Source: Myxococcales bacterium (GTDB lineage Bacteria > Myxococcota_A > Polyangia > Haliangiales > Haliangiaceae). Taken from it: a stretch of DNA of 64,000 nt. Position numbers and translations under genes: made by a program. The notes beneath the pieces were generated by a model. That model had not been told where the DNA came from and did no database searches. It saw only the letters and a program-made list of their open reading frames with translations. Within the stretch, counting starts at the first letter, position 1, and each line of letters begins with the position of its first letter. This document shows, one piece after another, positions 22,528-33,062 of the stretch. The stretch lies in the NCBI GenBank assembly GCA_016706545.1, contig JADJJK010000038.1:30227-94226 (forward strand), given 5' to 3'.

Positions 22528-23010
22528 CTACTCCTTGACCTCGCCCGTCGCGAGGTCAATCGAGCCAACGAGCTTCTCTTTGTTCAGGTAAACCAGCAGC
22601 GGGTACACCTGCTTGTAGGTGAGCTCGCCAGAGGCCTTGACGTAGACCTTGCCCGCTCCATCAGGATCCTTGGGGGCGTCCCAGGACCGCTGAATCTTCT
22701 CACCCATCTCTGCCAGGCTCTTGTCGTCCACCGGCCCGAGCTTCACCTGGTCGTACCAGAGGTTTCCCTCTTTATCGATGGCCACGACCGGCTGCAGGTG
22801 GTCCTTCTCCTGAGAGTGATGTCGCGTCTTGGGCAGGTTTGGGATCTCGCGACCGCGAGCCATCAGCGGCGTCACCACCATGAAGATGATGAGCAACACC
22901 AAGACCACGTCGACCAGCGGGGTGACGTTGATGTCGTTGCGAACCTGGTCGAGCTTGGGCTTGCGCCCACCGCTCAACCGGTGCCCGCGAACGTGGACGG
23001 ACGCGGACAT
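22528..23010 (-). CDS. exbD: ExbD/TolR-family protein (first copy)
   Basis: This 160-aa protein carries N-D-I-N-V-T-P-L-V-D-V-V just before its single helix (about 30-45), the ExbD/TolR signature with the essential Asp. The periplasmic part differs clearly from the neighbouring copy, so the two are paralogues with separate roles rather than a recent duplication. It starts 3 bp after the exbB stop. Confidence 0.93.
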   Translation of the reverse strand: MSASVHVRGHRLSGGRKPKLDQVRNDINVTPLVDVVLVLLIIFMVVTPLMARGREIPNLPKTRHHSQEKDHLQPVVAIDKEGNLWYDQVKLGPVDDKSLAEMGEKIQRSWDAPKDPDGAGKVYVKASGELTYKQVYPLLVYLNKEKLVGSIDLATGEVKE

Positions 23011-23013
23011 GAG

Positions 23014-23694
23014 TTAACGCCCTTCTTTGAGGACGTAGTCCACGAACTCCGACGACACGTCGTTGAGGTCGACCACGAACTTCTCCACGCGCGCGGTGAA
23101 GTAGTTGAACGCCATGGCGGCGATGATGGCCACGCCGAGACCGACGGCGGTCGCGATCAAGGCCTCTGCGATGGCCGGGCCGATGGTGTCGATGGTGCCG
23201 CCGCCCTTGAGGAGCTGGAAGGCATTGATGATGCCGATGACGGTGCCGAGGAGGCCGATGAACGGGGTCGACGAGGCCACGGTGGCGAGGAACGGCAGAC
23301 CCTTGCGCAGGTCGGACGTCTCACGCTCCTTGACGCGCTCCAGGGCGCGGTTGACGGAGTCCACCAGGTCGAAGTTGCCAACATCGGAGGGGCCCGACTT
23401 GGTGAGCGCCTCGCGGCCCTGCGTGAGCGCGCCCAGGCCGGACTCCATGACCCGAGCCACGGGGCTCTTGGTCATGCTCTTGGCCGCGGTGTGGGCATCG
23501 GCCACGCGGTGCTGGCGGAGGTACTCGCCGAGCTGCTGGACGTAGCGGAGGTTCTGCTGGCTCGCCGCGCCGAAGGTCAGAACCCTCTCGAAGATCACGT
23601 AAAAGCTCCACACAGACATGCCGAGCATGCCTATGGTGATGACCTTCACGAAGATGTTCATGTGCGTCCAGATTGATACGAGATCGAATTCCAT
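23014..23694 (-). CDS. exbB: ExbB/TolQ/MotA proton-channel family protein
   Basis: This 226-aa protein has helices near 14-34, 115-140 and 155-180 and the family phrase LPFLATVASSTPFIGLLGTVIGI. It forms the pentameric channel that drives ExbD and TonB. A Shine-Dalgarno (GAGGA) lies 6 nt before the ATG. A hairpin with T-run sits between tonB and this gene, so it may be transcribed less, or from an unseen separate promoter. Confidence 0.94.
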   Translation of the reverse strand: MEFDLVSIWTHMNIFVKVITIGMLGMSVWSFYVIFERVLTFGAASQQNLRYVQQLGEYLRQHRVADAHTAAKSMTKSPVARVMESGLGALTQGREALTKSGPSDVGNFDLVDSVNRALERVKERETSDLRKGLPFLATVASSTPFIGLLGTVIGIINAFQLLKGGGTIDTIGPAIAEALIATAVGLGVAIIAAMAFNYFTARVEKFVVDLNDVSSEFVDYVLKEGR

Positions 23695-23767
23695 GGCACG
23701 TCCTCAATAAGTAGCGCGGGGGGCCTGCTGCGGCCGTTGTCAGAAAACGCAGGGTTCGTTGCGACCG

Positions 23768-23792
23768 AAAAATCTGACTCGGGTTGAGCCAG
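23768..23792 (-). terminator. Rho-independent terminator between tonB and exbB
   Basis: Minus-strand CTGGCTC (23792-23786), loop AACCC, GAGTCAG (23780-23774) with one G-T pair, followed by ATTTTT (23773-23768). It sits 20 bp after the tonB stop inside an otherwise co-directional cluster, so it could act as a read-through attenuator that sets the TonB:ExbB ratio. Confidence 0.58.
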
Positions 23793-23811
23793 TCTCTTGA
23801 TATCCGAGCGG

Positions 23812-24564
23812 CTAGTTTCGCTGCTGATAGATGAAGGTCACAGAAGTACACACCGGCTTGGCTACGCCATCCACCGTGTACGGGCTGTATCTCCACTCTC
23901 TCATCTCACGCTGGATCTTGGAGTCGTAGGCCGGGAAGCTTGACGACTTCAACATGTTGACCGAACTCACGCCGCCGCTGGTGTTGATACAGATCTTGTA
24001 AGTGGTCACCAGCTTGGTCTTCCCAGAGCGGGAGATCTCGGTCTTGGTCACGTCGTCGGGCGTGATCGACTTCTCACCCGCCACGCGCATCGCCTCGAGC
24101 GCCGTCGGGGCGACGATCGCCGGGGGGGGCGGGGGTGGTGGCGGCGGGGGAGGAGGAGGAGCCTGCGGCAGCACCGGGCCTTCAGTCTTCACGCCCTCAC
24201 CGGTGCTCTCGCCACCTTCGCCTTCGAGCGCGTCAGGATCGACTTCCTGCGTCTCCTCGACGGGGGTCTCGATCTTCTCGATCTTGGTGGGCTGCACCAG
24301 ATCCTTCACTTTGATCTTGCGCTGCTTGATCTCCTGCTGCGGCGGCTTCTTCCCACCCTTGGGTGGGGCCGAAACCGGAGGAGGAGACGGCGCTAGCGCC
24401 AGCTCGATCTCGTTGTCCGGGACCTCGAGCTTCTTGATGTCCCAGGTGGTCTTGATCCACATCCCCACGAACAGGGCGATGTGGATGGCTACCCCGACGC
24501 CCACCAGAGGGGGCGCCCAGACGGGCATCTTCTTCGTTTTTGCGCGGTAGTAATTGTCGAACAT
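23812..24564 (-). CDS. tonB: TonB-family energy transducer
   Basis: This 250-aa protein has one N-terminal helix (about 18-38), a Lys/Pro/Glu-rich periplasmic spacer with a run of about 11 prolines, and a C-terminal TonB/AgmX-like domain (about 165-250) ending F-I-Y-Q-Q-R-N. It would couple the ExbB-ExbD motor to outer-membrane receptors, or to a gliding/trafficking machine as in myxobacteria. Cys residues in the C-terminal domain (CINTSGG and VCTS) could form a disulfide. It starts 24 bp after the TPR gene. Confidence 0.88.
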   Translation of the reverse strand: MFDNYYRAKTKKMPVWAPPLVGVGVAIHIALFVGMWIKTTWDIKKLEVPDNEIELALAPSPPPVSAPPKGGKKPPQQEIKQRKIKVKDLVQPTKIEKIETPVEETQEVDPDALEGEGGESTGEGVKTEGPVLPQAPPPPPPPPPPPPPAIVAPTALEAMRVAGEKSITPDDVTKTEISRSGKTKLVTTYKICINTSGGVSSVNMLKSSSFPAYDSKIQREMREWRYSPYTVDGVAKPVCTSVTFIYQQRN

Positions 24565-24588
24565 CGGCTGCTCCTCTGGGTTGGGCGA

Positions 24589-25512
24589 TCAGCCGCCTGA
24601 CTTGGCCGGTCCGGAAGACGTTGCTGGCGCGGCGTCGGTCGCAGCGGGGGCGATGGCTTGAGCCTTCTTCGCCTCTTCGCTTAGAACGCGCCGCCGTCTG
24701 TCATGGTCTTGCGCAGTTGCGCGCTCGATGGACGCTGCCCAGGCCGAGCCCTGTGCAAGCGCACGGAAGTTATACAGTGCAGCCACCAGCGCGCGGATAT
24801 CGGGCTTCTTCGGATCCTCGACCGCGGCCTTCTCCAGAGCCGAGATCCCCAGATCCGCCGCTTCGATGCGCTCAGCGCCGTAATTCTTGTCGCGGTCTCT
24901 CATGGTGGCCCAGGCGACGTTGCCGATGGCCTGATACGAGTTGACCTTGCCGGCGCCATCCTGCGCCAGCTCCGCGGCCTTGTTGAACCACTCGATGGCC
25001 TCCCGCCACTTCTTGTCCTTGTTGTAGATGCCGCCCACGCGCAGCGAGATCTCTCGCTTCTGTGCCTGCGCGCCCTCGTCCTGCGGCACGACCTTGAACT
25101 GCTCGAGCCAGTACTGGAGAGCCTTGTCGTACTGCTTGTTGTTGAGCCAGATGCTGGTCATCTTGTCCCGGAGCTTGTTCTCCTTGGGATGACGATCGAT
25201 GTACGCCTGAATGTTTTTCGTAGCGCAGTCCGCCATGGCGGTGTTCTCGGGCGTGTCTTCGCCCACCACGATCAGCTTGGCGCAGGTCAGGCCAAGGTTG
25301 TGGGTCGCGATCTCGAGCCCTGGCTCCAGGACGAGCGCTTGTTCGAAGAGCACCTTGGCTTCCTCGAAGCGGCCTTCCTTGTACTCGAAGTTGCCCTCCT
25401 GGACCGCCTTGCGCGCCTGCAGCCCGTCGCAGCCGGTGAGCGCCGCGAGTCCCAGCAACACCGCGGTGCAGACCAAGCGGCGCATCGCCGAACCGGCCAT
25501 CGGTACATCCAT
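24589..25512 (-). CDS. TPR lipoprotein at the head of the Ton operon
   Basis: This ~307-aa protein has a lipoprotein signal (LAALTGC) and then 4-6 TPR-like helical pairs with 'YKEGRFEEAKVLFEQAL' and 'NKDKKWREAIEWFNKA' units. It is probably a periplasmic scaffold for the TonB-ExbBD complex. GGAG lies 3-6 nt before two adjacent ATGs (25515 and 25512); I took the second. A TTGCCG-N17-TATATT promoter is ~120 bp upstream, giving a leader of about 115 nt. Confidence 0.85.
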   Translation of the reverse strand: MDVPMAGSAMRRLVCTAVLLGLAALTGCDGLQARKAVQEGNFEYKEGRFEEAKVLFEQALVLEPGLEIATHNLGLTCAKLIVVGEDTPENTAMADCATKNIQAYIDRHPKENKLRDKMTSIWLNNKQYDKALQYWLEQFKVVPQDEGAQAQKREISLRVGGIYNKDKKWREAIEWFNKAAELAQDGAGKVNSYQAIGNVAWATMRDRDKNYGAERIEAADLGISALEKAAVEDPKKPDIRALVAALYNFRALAQGSAWAASIERATAQDHDRRRRVLSEEAKKAQAIAPAATDAAPATSSGPAKSGG

Positions 25513-25579
25513 CATTGTCTCCGTCGTGGTCTGCGCTGTCGTGCCCGCCAATGCCGTCACGCTCGTCGAGAACGAGCGC

Positions 25580-25882
25580 TCAAAGCGAGCAGCGGAAGGT
25601 CTTTCGCGAAGGCCGATCCGGGTCATAGGGCGCGAATATACAGAAGGGATGTATGCCCGGCAACGCTTGATTGCACGGGTTATCAACGCTGGCGCATTCT
25701 TGTTCGACCTCGACAGGGCGAGGTTCTCCGCGCCGGACTTGGTGCTCGCTGCGAACCATGAACATCCTCACTTTCCGCATACTACGGCGCGGAGCTTTGG
25801 CGCGTGCATGGGGCATGACAGCGGCTGGCACCTTGAGATGCCTGCCTCCCAGCATGCGACGCTCACGCTCTTCGATGATCAT
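25580..25882 (-). CDS. Doubtful small ORF between two operons
   Basis: A 100-codon frame whose ATG (25882) overlaps the stop of the preceding gene as ATGA, which would suit coupled translation. It is rich in Arg/Lys, with Cys/Pro near the end, and matches no family I know. Against it: base composition is less GC-rich at third positions than in the neighbours, and a good promoter lies within it. Apart from this frame and that promoter I see nothing in 25513-25878. Confidence 0.25.
   Translation of the reverse strand: MIIEERERRMLGGRHLKVPAAVMPHARAKAPRRSMRKVRMFMVRSEHQVRRGEPRPVEVEQECASVDNPCNQALPGIHPFCIFAPYDPDRPSRKTFRCSL
25635..25663 (-). promoter_or_regulatory. Promoter of the TPR-TonB-ExbBD operon
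   Basis: TTGCCG (25663-25658), exactly 17 bases, TATATT (25640-25635) on the minus strand; start expected near 25628. Confidence 0.58.
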
Positions 25883-26523
25883 TGTGCGGAATAGACGGTC
25901 GTGATCGGGTACGAAGGTACGTCGCCTTCCCCTGCCGCGTCGATGCGCGCGCCGATCATTCGTTCGCGCAGACAAGCGAGCGTTGGCTCCACCACAGAGT
26001 CGGGGACACCGGGGGCCGCACCGGCGACGCCCTTCACCGTGAGGGAGCTATTTTTCACCTCCACGGTCATTGTCACGCTGAGGCTCTGCGGACCGGAGGG
26101 CAGAGCCTGCAGACATTTTTTCGCCGGACCCTCCAGGGCGGTCACTACTCGCTGCGCCGTGGCGACCTGCAGGAACTTGCCGATGGGCGGCGTGAGCACC
26201 GGCTCTTCGGTGATGGCAGGGGCGTCTGGGCCGCGATGATCTCGAATGATGACGTCGCCCACCGCGTACACCCGAGGCGGCGGACGCCTGGTGGTCACGT
26301 CGGCGGTGCCGCCGGAGCCGGTGGCACCGCCAGCGGGGCTGCTGAGCGTCGGCGGCGCGGTCGGGGCTGACGGCGCGGTCGGCGCGGTCGGCGCGGTCGC
26401 GACCCCGGGCACCGGGGCGCCGGTGGTGATGTCGTCAGACGATCGAGCGCGCAGCCAGAGCCACAGCGCCAACCCGGCCAGCGCACACGCCAGCAAGGCC
26501 GAGAGCACGATCAGCCGCTTCAT
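25879..26523 (-). CDS. Single-helix protein with TonB/AgmX-like C-terminal domain
   Basis: This 214-aa protein has an N-terminal helix (about 4-24), an Ala/Thr/Pro linker (APTAPTAPS repeats) and a C-terminal ~110-residue α/β domain in which two Cys (KKCLQAL and ACLRERM) bracket the sequence. The pattern resembles the periplasmic domain of AgmX/PglI-type and TonB-like proteins common in myxobacteria. It is probably inner-membrane anchored with the domain in the periplasm, and may work with the adjacent Ton operon; this is inference from position. It starts 21 bp after birA ends. Confidence 0.72.
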   Translation of the reverse strand: MKRLIVLSALLACALAGLALWLWLRARSSDDITTGAPVPGVATAPTAPTAPSAPTAPPTLSSPAGGATGSGGTADVTTRRPPPRVYAVGDVIIRDHRGPDAPAITEEPVLTPPIGKFLQVATAQRVVTALEGPAKKCLQALPSGPQSLSVTMTVEVKNSSLTVKGVAGAAPGVPDSVVEPTLACLRERMIGARIDAAGEGDVPSYPITTVYSAQ

Positions 26524-26544
26524 GCACTGGGTGTACCACGGCGG

Positions 26545-27534
26545 TCAAATCGTCAGCGCCGGGACCGCCTCGGTCCGTACGGTCTCCACATCGCCAGCGA
26601 TGACCCGATGCACCAGGCCGTCGTCGGCGCGCAGGAGCAGCGCGCCGACGTCATCAATCCCTTCGAGCACGCCCGTCACGAGCTGGCCGGCGATGCGGGT
26701 CTGCGCGCGGGTGTGCTGGTCCATGAGCGCGGTGAACGCCGGGATCACCCCTGGCAGCCCGCACGCGACATAGCGGTCGACCCAGTGCTCGATCGCGGCG
26801 AGCAGGCGCGCCAGGAAGCCCTCGCGATCGACCGGGCGGCCGAGCTCGCGGGTGACCCACGTCGCCAGCGGCGCGGCGCTCGGATCGGGGGGCGCGTCGA
26901 GGTTGATGCCGATGCCGGCGATCACCACGTCCAGGCGCTCGCCGCGGCTCTGCGACTCCAGGAGCACCCCGGCGAGCTTGCGCTGGCCGACGAGGACGTC
27001 GTTGGGCCACTTGAGCGTGGCGCCGATCCCGAGGCTGCGCGCGGTCTCGCAGACGGCGACCCCGATGGCCAGCGTCATGGCTGGCACGTCGCGCAGCAGC
27101 AGCGCCGGGCGCAGCACCAGGCTCATGTACAGGTTGCCGGCCGGAGAGGTCCAGGCTCGACCGGCGCGGCCTCGACCCGCGGTCTGGATCCTGGATACCA
27201 CCAGGGTGCCGTGGCGAGCTCCAGCGCGCGCCAGGCGCGCCGCCTCGTCATTGGTGGAGCCGCACTCCTCGAGATCCAGCCGGTGACAGCCGATCCAGTG
27301 CGTGGTGGGCACCGGCGCGGAGAGGACCCCCGCCGAGATGGGCTCGACCCCGGTGGAGGAGGGGAGCTCGGCAGCGGCGACGAGCTCGGGGCTCGAAGAG
27401 GGGGAGACCAGAAGCGGCGCGTATTGTTCCACGGGGCGTGGCGCAACTACACCTGCGCTTGGGCCAGGCGCAAGACCTGCGGTCGGTGTTTTTTCGTGCG
27501 TCACGTCGATCCTGGTGGCTCGTTCCGTCGCCAC
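26545..27534 (-). CDS. birA: Biotin-[acetyl-CoA-carboxylase] ligase
   Basis: This 329-aa enzyme activates biotin with ATP and transfers it to the carboxyl carrier protein. The catalytic domain shows the STNDEA motif, the biotinyl-AMP loop as GRGRAGRAWTSPAGNLYMS and KWPNDVLV. There is no N-terminal helix-turn-helix, so it is a catalytic-only enzyme and not a repressor. The first ~75 residues are a poorly structured Pro/Ser/Ala extension; the true start may be further downstream, for example near the GCHRLDLEECGSTND segment. It is followed closely by the gene at 25879 and lies 34 bp after nadC. Confidence 0.93.
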   Translation of the reverse strand: MATERATRIDVTHEKTPTAGLAPGPSAGVVAPRPVEQYAPLLVSPSSSPELVAAAELPSSTGVEPISAGVLSAPVPTTHWIGCHRLDLEECGSTNDEAARLARAGARHGTLVVSRIQTAGRGRAGRAWTSPAGNLYMSLVLRPALLLRDVPAMTLAIGVAVCETARSLGIGATLKWPNDVLVGQRKLAGVLLESQSRGERLDVVIAGIGINLDAPPDPSAAPLATWVTRELGRPVDREGFLARLLAAIEHWVDRYVACGLPGVIPAFTALMDQHTRAQTRIAGQLVTGVLEGIDDVGALLLRADDGLVHRVIAGDVETVRTEAVPALTI

Positions 27535-27568
27535 GGCGCCTCAACCGATCAAAACCCGGAGACGACCG

Positions 27569-28477
<909 letters not shown>

Positions 28478-28550
28478 GGCCCGTCTTGTACCACGCGCGA
28501 GGCCGCGCCCAGGGCGTTCGAGGAGCGCATGAGGAGCTCGAGGCCCGAGC

Positions 28551-29201
28551 TTAGGCCCAGCGCTCGATGCGCCAGCCGGCGCGGGTGGCATGGCGGCGCA
28601 GGCGCGGGTCGGGGTTGACCGCGACTGCGTGACCCACGCACTCGAGCAAAGGCAGGTCGTTGTAGCTGTCGGAATAGAAGGTGCTGGCGGCCAGCTCCAC
28701 GCCGTGTTCGAGCGCCCACGCTTCGGCGAGCCGCACCTTGTGGTGGCCAAAGCACAGCGCCGCCGCGCGGCCGGTGAAGCGACCGCGCTCCACCTCCAGC
28801 CGCGAGCTCAGGACGTGGTCGATGTCGGCGCCGCGCGCCACCGGGCCGGCCGCGTACTGCGTGGAGCCGGTGGCGAGCACCACCAGCTCCCCGCGCCGCT
28901 TGTGCTCGGCGACCGCGCGAAGGCCCAGCGGCGCCACCTCGCGCGCCAGGTGGTCCTGGTACCAGCGCGCGCACTTGTCGAGCATGTCCGACTCCAGATC
29001 TCCTTCGAGGTCCTGGCACAGGCGGGTGAACACCGTCTCCATGTCCAGCACCGCGAGCTTGTACAGCGTCGTCCAGTAGATCGCCTTGGCGACCATGCGC
29101 TTGGACAGCTCGCCGCGCCCGTAGAGGAAGCGAGTCCAGCTCATCCCGGACTCCACGCGAAGCAGCGTGTTGTCCATGTCGAAGAACGCTGCGGCGGTCA
29201 T
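28551..29201 (-). CDS. HAD-IB family phosphatase (SerB-like)
   Basis: This 216-aa protein has the nucleophile motif F-F-D-M-D-N-T-L at the start, the LATGSTQ motif II, and motif III/IV in SDSYNDLPLL with the conserved Asp. It belongs to HAD subfamily IB (phosphoserine phosphatase-like hydrolases). Many such proteins dephosphorylate small metabolites or lysophospholipids; the substrate here cannot be told from sequence. It begins 44 bp after the CPBP gene. Confidence 0.88.
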   Translation of the reverse strand: MTAAAFFDMDNTLLRVESGMSWTRFLYGRGELSKRMVAKAIYWTTLYKLAVLDMETVFTRLCQDLEGDLESDMLDKCARWYQDHLAREVAPLGLRAVAEHKRRGELVVLATGSTQYAAGPVARGADIDHVLSSRLEVERGRFTGRAAALCFGHHKVRLAEAWALEHGVELAASTFYSDSYNDLPLLECVGHAVAVNPDPRLRRHATRAGWRIERWA

Positions 29202-29245
29202 CTTGGGTCCTCTCTAGCACGCGGGTGGAGCGAAGCCGCAGCAGG

Positions 29246-29983
29246 TCAGCGCAGCAAGGCCAGATCGAGGAAGCGGATGAGGATGTTCGAGCCGGCGTGC
29301 GTGAGGATGGGGGCCAGGAGCGAGCCGGTCCTTAGCCGCAGGAAGCCAAACAGCAGCCCAGGGAAGAAGGTGGCGAGGGCGCGCGGATCTCCCTCTTTGG
29401 GCAGGTGGACGAGCGCGAAGGCCGCCGCCGAGAGGACGAGGGCCCAGCCCACGCCCACGCCAAACCACGTCCTTCGCGGTGGGAAGCGGCGCTGGAGCAA
29501 GGTCAGCAACATGCCGCGGAAGAACAGCTCCTCGGGGAGCGCGACCACGACGAGCTGGACGGCGCAGAACTCCAAAAGGCCCCAGGTCAGGACCGGGAGC
29601 TGGGCGCCGCTGACCCCGTGGTAGCGGCTGCACATGCCCGGCGGCGCCAGCGCCGCGAGGCTGCTCTGGCAAGCGATCTCGTAGAACGCGACATAGCCGA
29701 GCGCGAAGATCGGGAAGATCCCGAGCATGGCGAGGCCGGCGGCGCGAAGGCCGGCGCGCAGCGGCGCGGCCACGAACCCGTAGTCCACGAGGTCCTCGTC
29801 GCGGCGCCGCGCCAGCTCCGAGGGCACATAGAGAAACACCATGGCCACCAGCGCGCTGCCGAGGTGGCCGATGAGCGGCGCGGTGACGTCCAGCCGGACC
29901 AGCACCGCGACCAGAAGCCACACCCCGAGGAAGGCGAGCAAGGCGTGCTTGCCGGACCGGAGGTCAACTGGGGGCGCGGTCAT
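29246..29983 (-). CDS. CPBP-family intramembrane metalloprotease
   Basis: This 245-aa polytopic protein with 6-7 helices has the CPBP (Abi/Rce1) motifs P-E-E-L-F-F-R-G, a following F-A-L-V-H and a final L-T-H-A-G-S-N, supplying Glu, Arg, His and Asn/His residues for the active site. It probably cleaves a membrane-embedded or lipidated substrate. ATG 29983 (MTAPPVDL) begins the conserved part; the sequence upstream encodes repeats from the intergenic region and is unlikely to be translated. Confidence 0.88.
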   Translation of the reverse strand: MTAPPVDLRSGKHALLAFLGVWLLVAVLVRLDVTAPLIGHLGSALVAMVFLYVPSELARRRDEDLVDYGFVAAPLRAGLRAAGLAMLGIFPIFALGYVAFYEIACQSSLAALAPPGMCSRYHGVSGAQLPVLTWGLLEFCAVQLVVVALPEELFFRGMLLTLLQRRFPPRRTWFGVGVGWALVLSAAAFALVHLPKEGDPRALATFFPGLLFGFLRLRTGSLLAPILTHAGSNILIRFLDLALLR

Positions 29984-29990
29984 GACGAAT

Positions 29991-30049
29991 GGGATGCTGC
30001 CGGGATGCTGCGGGATGCTGCCGGGACGCTGCGGGACGCTGCGCGCTGC
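29991..30049. repeat. Short tandem repeat in a divergent intergenic region
   Basis: Alternating 10- and 11-bp units of (C)CGGGATGCTGC, the last two with ACG for ATG, lie between the divergent protease and aldolase genes. The 238-bp gap otherwise shows only a TGTTACGAG element at 30206-30214, near the aldolase start. Confidence 0.8.
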
Positions 30050-30221
30050 GGCGCCGGACGAACCGGTTGTACCGGCCAAGCCAGGGCGGTGCAAGACCGA
30101 GAAGCTGCTGGGCAATCGGCGCGGGCCAGCGCGCCGGTGGCGAGCGCACGGCCAGCGCACGGGCCAGCGCAGGCGTCCACGGCGATGTACATCGAAGCGG
30201 CAGACGTGTTACGAGACCGGC

Positions 30222-31283
<1,062 letters not shown>

Positions 31284-31469
31284 CCCTGGCCGTCTTGCCT
31301 GCGGGTCGACGTCATGATCACGTGGGCGGCGTGTGGTTCAGGGTTGGTTGATGTGGCCGATGTGGTGTGTCATCCGACGATAGAAGTGACAGCGCGCGGA
31401 AATCTACGTGGGGTTTCCTACGCTCCGGCATGGGCAAGCCGGTAGCGACGTTGCTACGATAGCGCTGCG

Positions 31470-32756
31470 ATGCGGCTCGGTGAGCTCTTGGTCGCCGATG
31501 GGCGTCTCACTGACGAGCAGATCGATCAGGGGCTGCGCGCACAGGTCTTGTGGGGCGGACGGCTGGGCTCCAACCTGGTGGAGCTGGGGCTGCTCGATCT
31601 CGATGAGCTGTCATGGGCGCTGGCGCGGCTGCATGGCATGCCGGTGGCGCTGGCCCGTCACTTCGCCCGCACCGATGCGGCGCTGCAGCAACGGCTCGGC
31701 CCCGGGCTCGCCGACAAGTGGCAATGCGTACCGCTGGCGCGCCTGGCGGAGGATCCGCCGCGGATCGGGCTCGCCGCGATCGAGCCGCTGCCGTCGGAGG
31801 CTCTCGAAGAGATCGCCGCGCAGCTCGGCGAGGCGCCTGAGGCGCTGGTGGTCGCCGTCGCGGCGGAGATGCGCATCCTCTATCACCTCGAGCTGAGCTA
31901 TGGCCTCGGCCGGCCGGCGCGCTACATGCGCGCGCGGGACGCCGCGCCGCCGGAGCCGCCGGAGCCGGTGTCCGGCGAGAGCAGCGAGGTCGAGATCGAG
32001 CTGCCGCCCGTCGCCGAGTCGTCGTCGGCGCCGGTCGTCACCGAGCCCTCGGTGTTGCCGCTGGCGGGCCCCGAGAGCGGTGGCGGCCAGGACGAGATCT
32101 CCGGACCGGAGCATCGTCGCTATCTGCCCATGGTCGGCGACGACGAGCGGCGGGTGGGCCGCATCGCGATCCGCCGGGTCAAGGTCTACGCCGAGGACCA
32201 GGCCCCGGCCACCGGGACCTGGCCGGACGCGCTGCGGGCGATCCGCCGCGCGCAGGATCGCGACCGGGTCGGCGAGCTCGCGGTGTCGACGCTGACCTCG
32301 TTCTGTTTGGGCCTGCGGGTCGCGGCGGTGCTGGTGGTGCGCGGCCAGGTGCTCATCGGCTGGCGTGGCCGGCATCGCGAAGGGCCGCTCGACCTCCGCT
32401 CCATCGCGGTGCCGCTGGACCATCCCAGCGCGGTGTCCGAGGCGGTGTCCACTGGCCGCCAGGTCACCCATGCGCTCGAGGAGGCCGGGGCCGATCTGGA
32501 CCATCGCCTGGCCGCGGCGATCGGCCCGACTGGCCGCGGCCAGGTCCTCATCTCGCCGATCTCGCTCTCCGAGGGGAGGGTGTCCTGCATCGTGTACTGC
32601 CAGCTCGACGCGCTCGCCGACGCGCGAGACGAGGCCGAGGCCCCGGAGCCAGGGGGCGCAGCGCCGGAGCCTGGACGAGACGCCGAGCGCATCGACAGCG
32701 TGGTGGCGTCCATGCGCTCGGCGTTCTTGCGGCTCATTCGCGCGGCCAGCCGGTAG
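31470..32756 (+). CDS. MshEN-domain protein (type IV pilus/secretion or c-di-GMP related)
   Basis: This 428-aa protein starts with an MshEN/GspE-N domain: MRLGELLVADGRLTDEQID, LGSNLVELGLLDLDELSWAL, the repeated short motifs that in MshE bind c-di-GMP. There is no ATPase domain after it, unlike GspE/PilB. A Pro/Glu/Ser linker (about 155-215) leads to a GAF-like α/β region (about 250-395). I infer a stand-alone c-di-GMP or pilus-system effector. TGCTACGAT at 31452-31460, 9 nt before ATG, is an extended -10 box, so the leader is very short. Confidence 0.82.
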   Translation: MRLGELLVADGRLTDEQIDQGLRAQVLWGGRLGSNLVELGLLDLDELSWALARLHGMPVALARHFARTDAALQQRLGPGLADKWQCVPLARLAEDPPRIGLAAIEPLPSEALEEIAAQLGEAPEALVVAVAAEMRILYHLELSYGLGRPARYMRARDAAPPEPPEPVSGESSEVEIELPPVAESSSAPVVTEPSVLPLAGPESGGGQDEISGPEHRRYLPMVGDDERRVGRIAIRRVKVYAEDQAPATGTWPDALRAIRRAQDRDRVGELAVSTLTSFCLGLRVAAVLVVRGQVLIGWRGRHREGPLDLRSIAVPLDHPSAVSEAVSTGRQVTHALEEAGADLDHRLAAAIGPTGRGQVLISPISLSEGRVSCIVYCQLDALADARDEAEAPEPGGAAPEPGRDAERIDSVVASMRSAFLRLIRAASR

Positions 32757-32840
32757 CCCGGCGGCACCGGGTGGCTCGTGGGTGAAGCCAGCTCACGCCC
32801 GGCCTTGACGAGGTGCCCAAGCTTCGGGCACGTTGCGCCG

Positions 32841-33062
32841 GTGAGCGAATCAAGTGAGCCGCTGCGCAAACATCGCCATGATCTCGGGCAGGAAGACCAC
32901 GGCGCCAAGCTAGCCGAAGGGACCACCCGCGGTATCCAGATCTTGCTCGGCCTGTGGATCGCGCTGTCGCTGGGGCTCTTGGCCTATGCCCTGGTCGACG
33001 GATCGCGCGTCGATTCGCCGGATTCGTCGGCCGATCGCGTGGGCGCGCACGCCCCTCACTAG
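32841..33062 (+). CDS. Small single-helix membrane protein
   Basis: A 73-aa protein with a charged N-terminus and one clear helix, IQILLGLWIALSLGLLAYALV (about residues 30-50), then a short Asp/Ser tail. GTG 32841 starts the most protein-like frame; no family assigned. It lies between the MshEN gene and dnaG. Confidence 0.55.
   Translation: MSESSEPLRKHRHDLGQEDHGAKLAEGTTRGIQILLGLWIALSLGLLAYALVDGSRVDSPDSSADRVGAHAPH

Noticed and set aside
23014..23676. Plus-strand frame opposite exbB
   Set aside because: His/Glu/Gly/Arg-rich complement of the conserved ExbB sequence.
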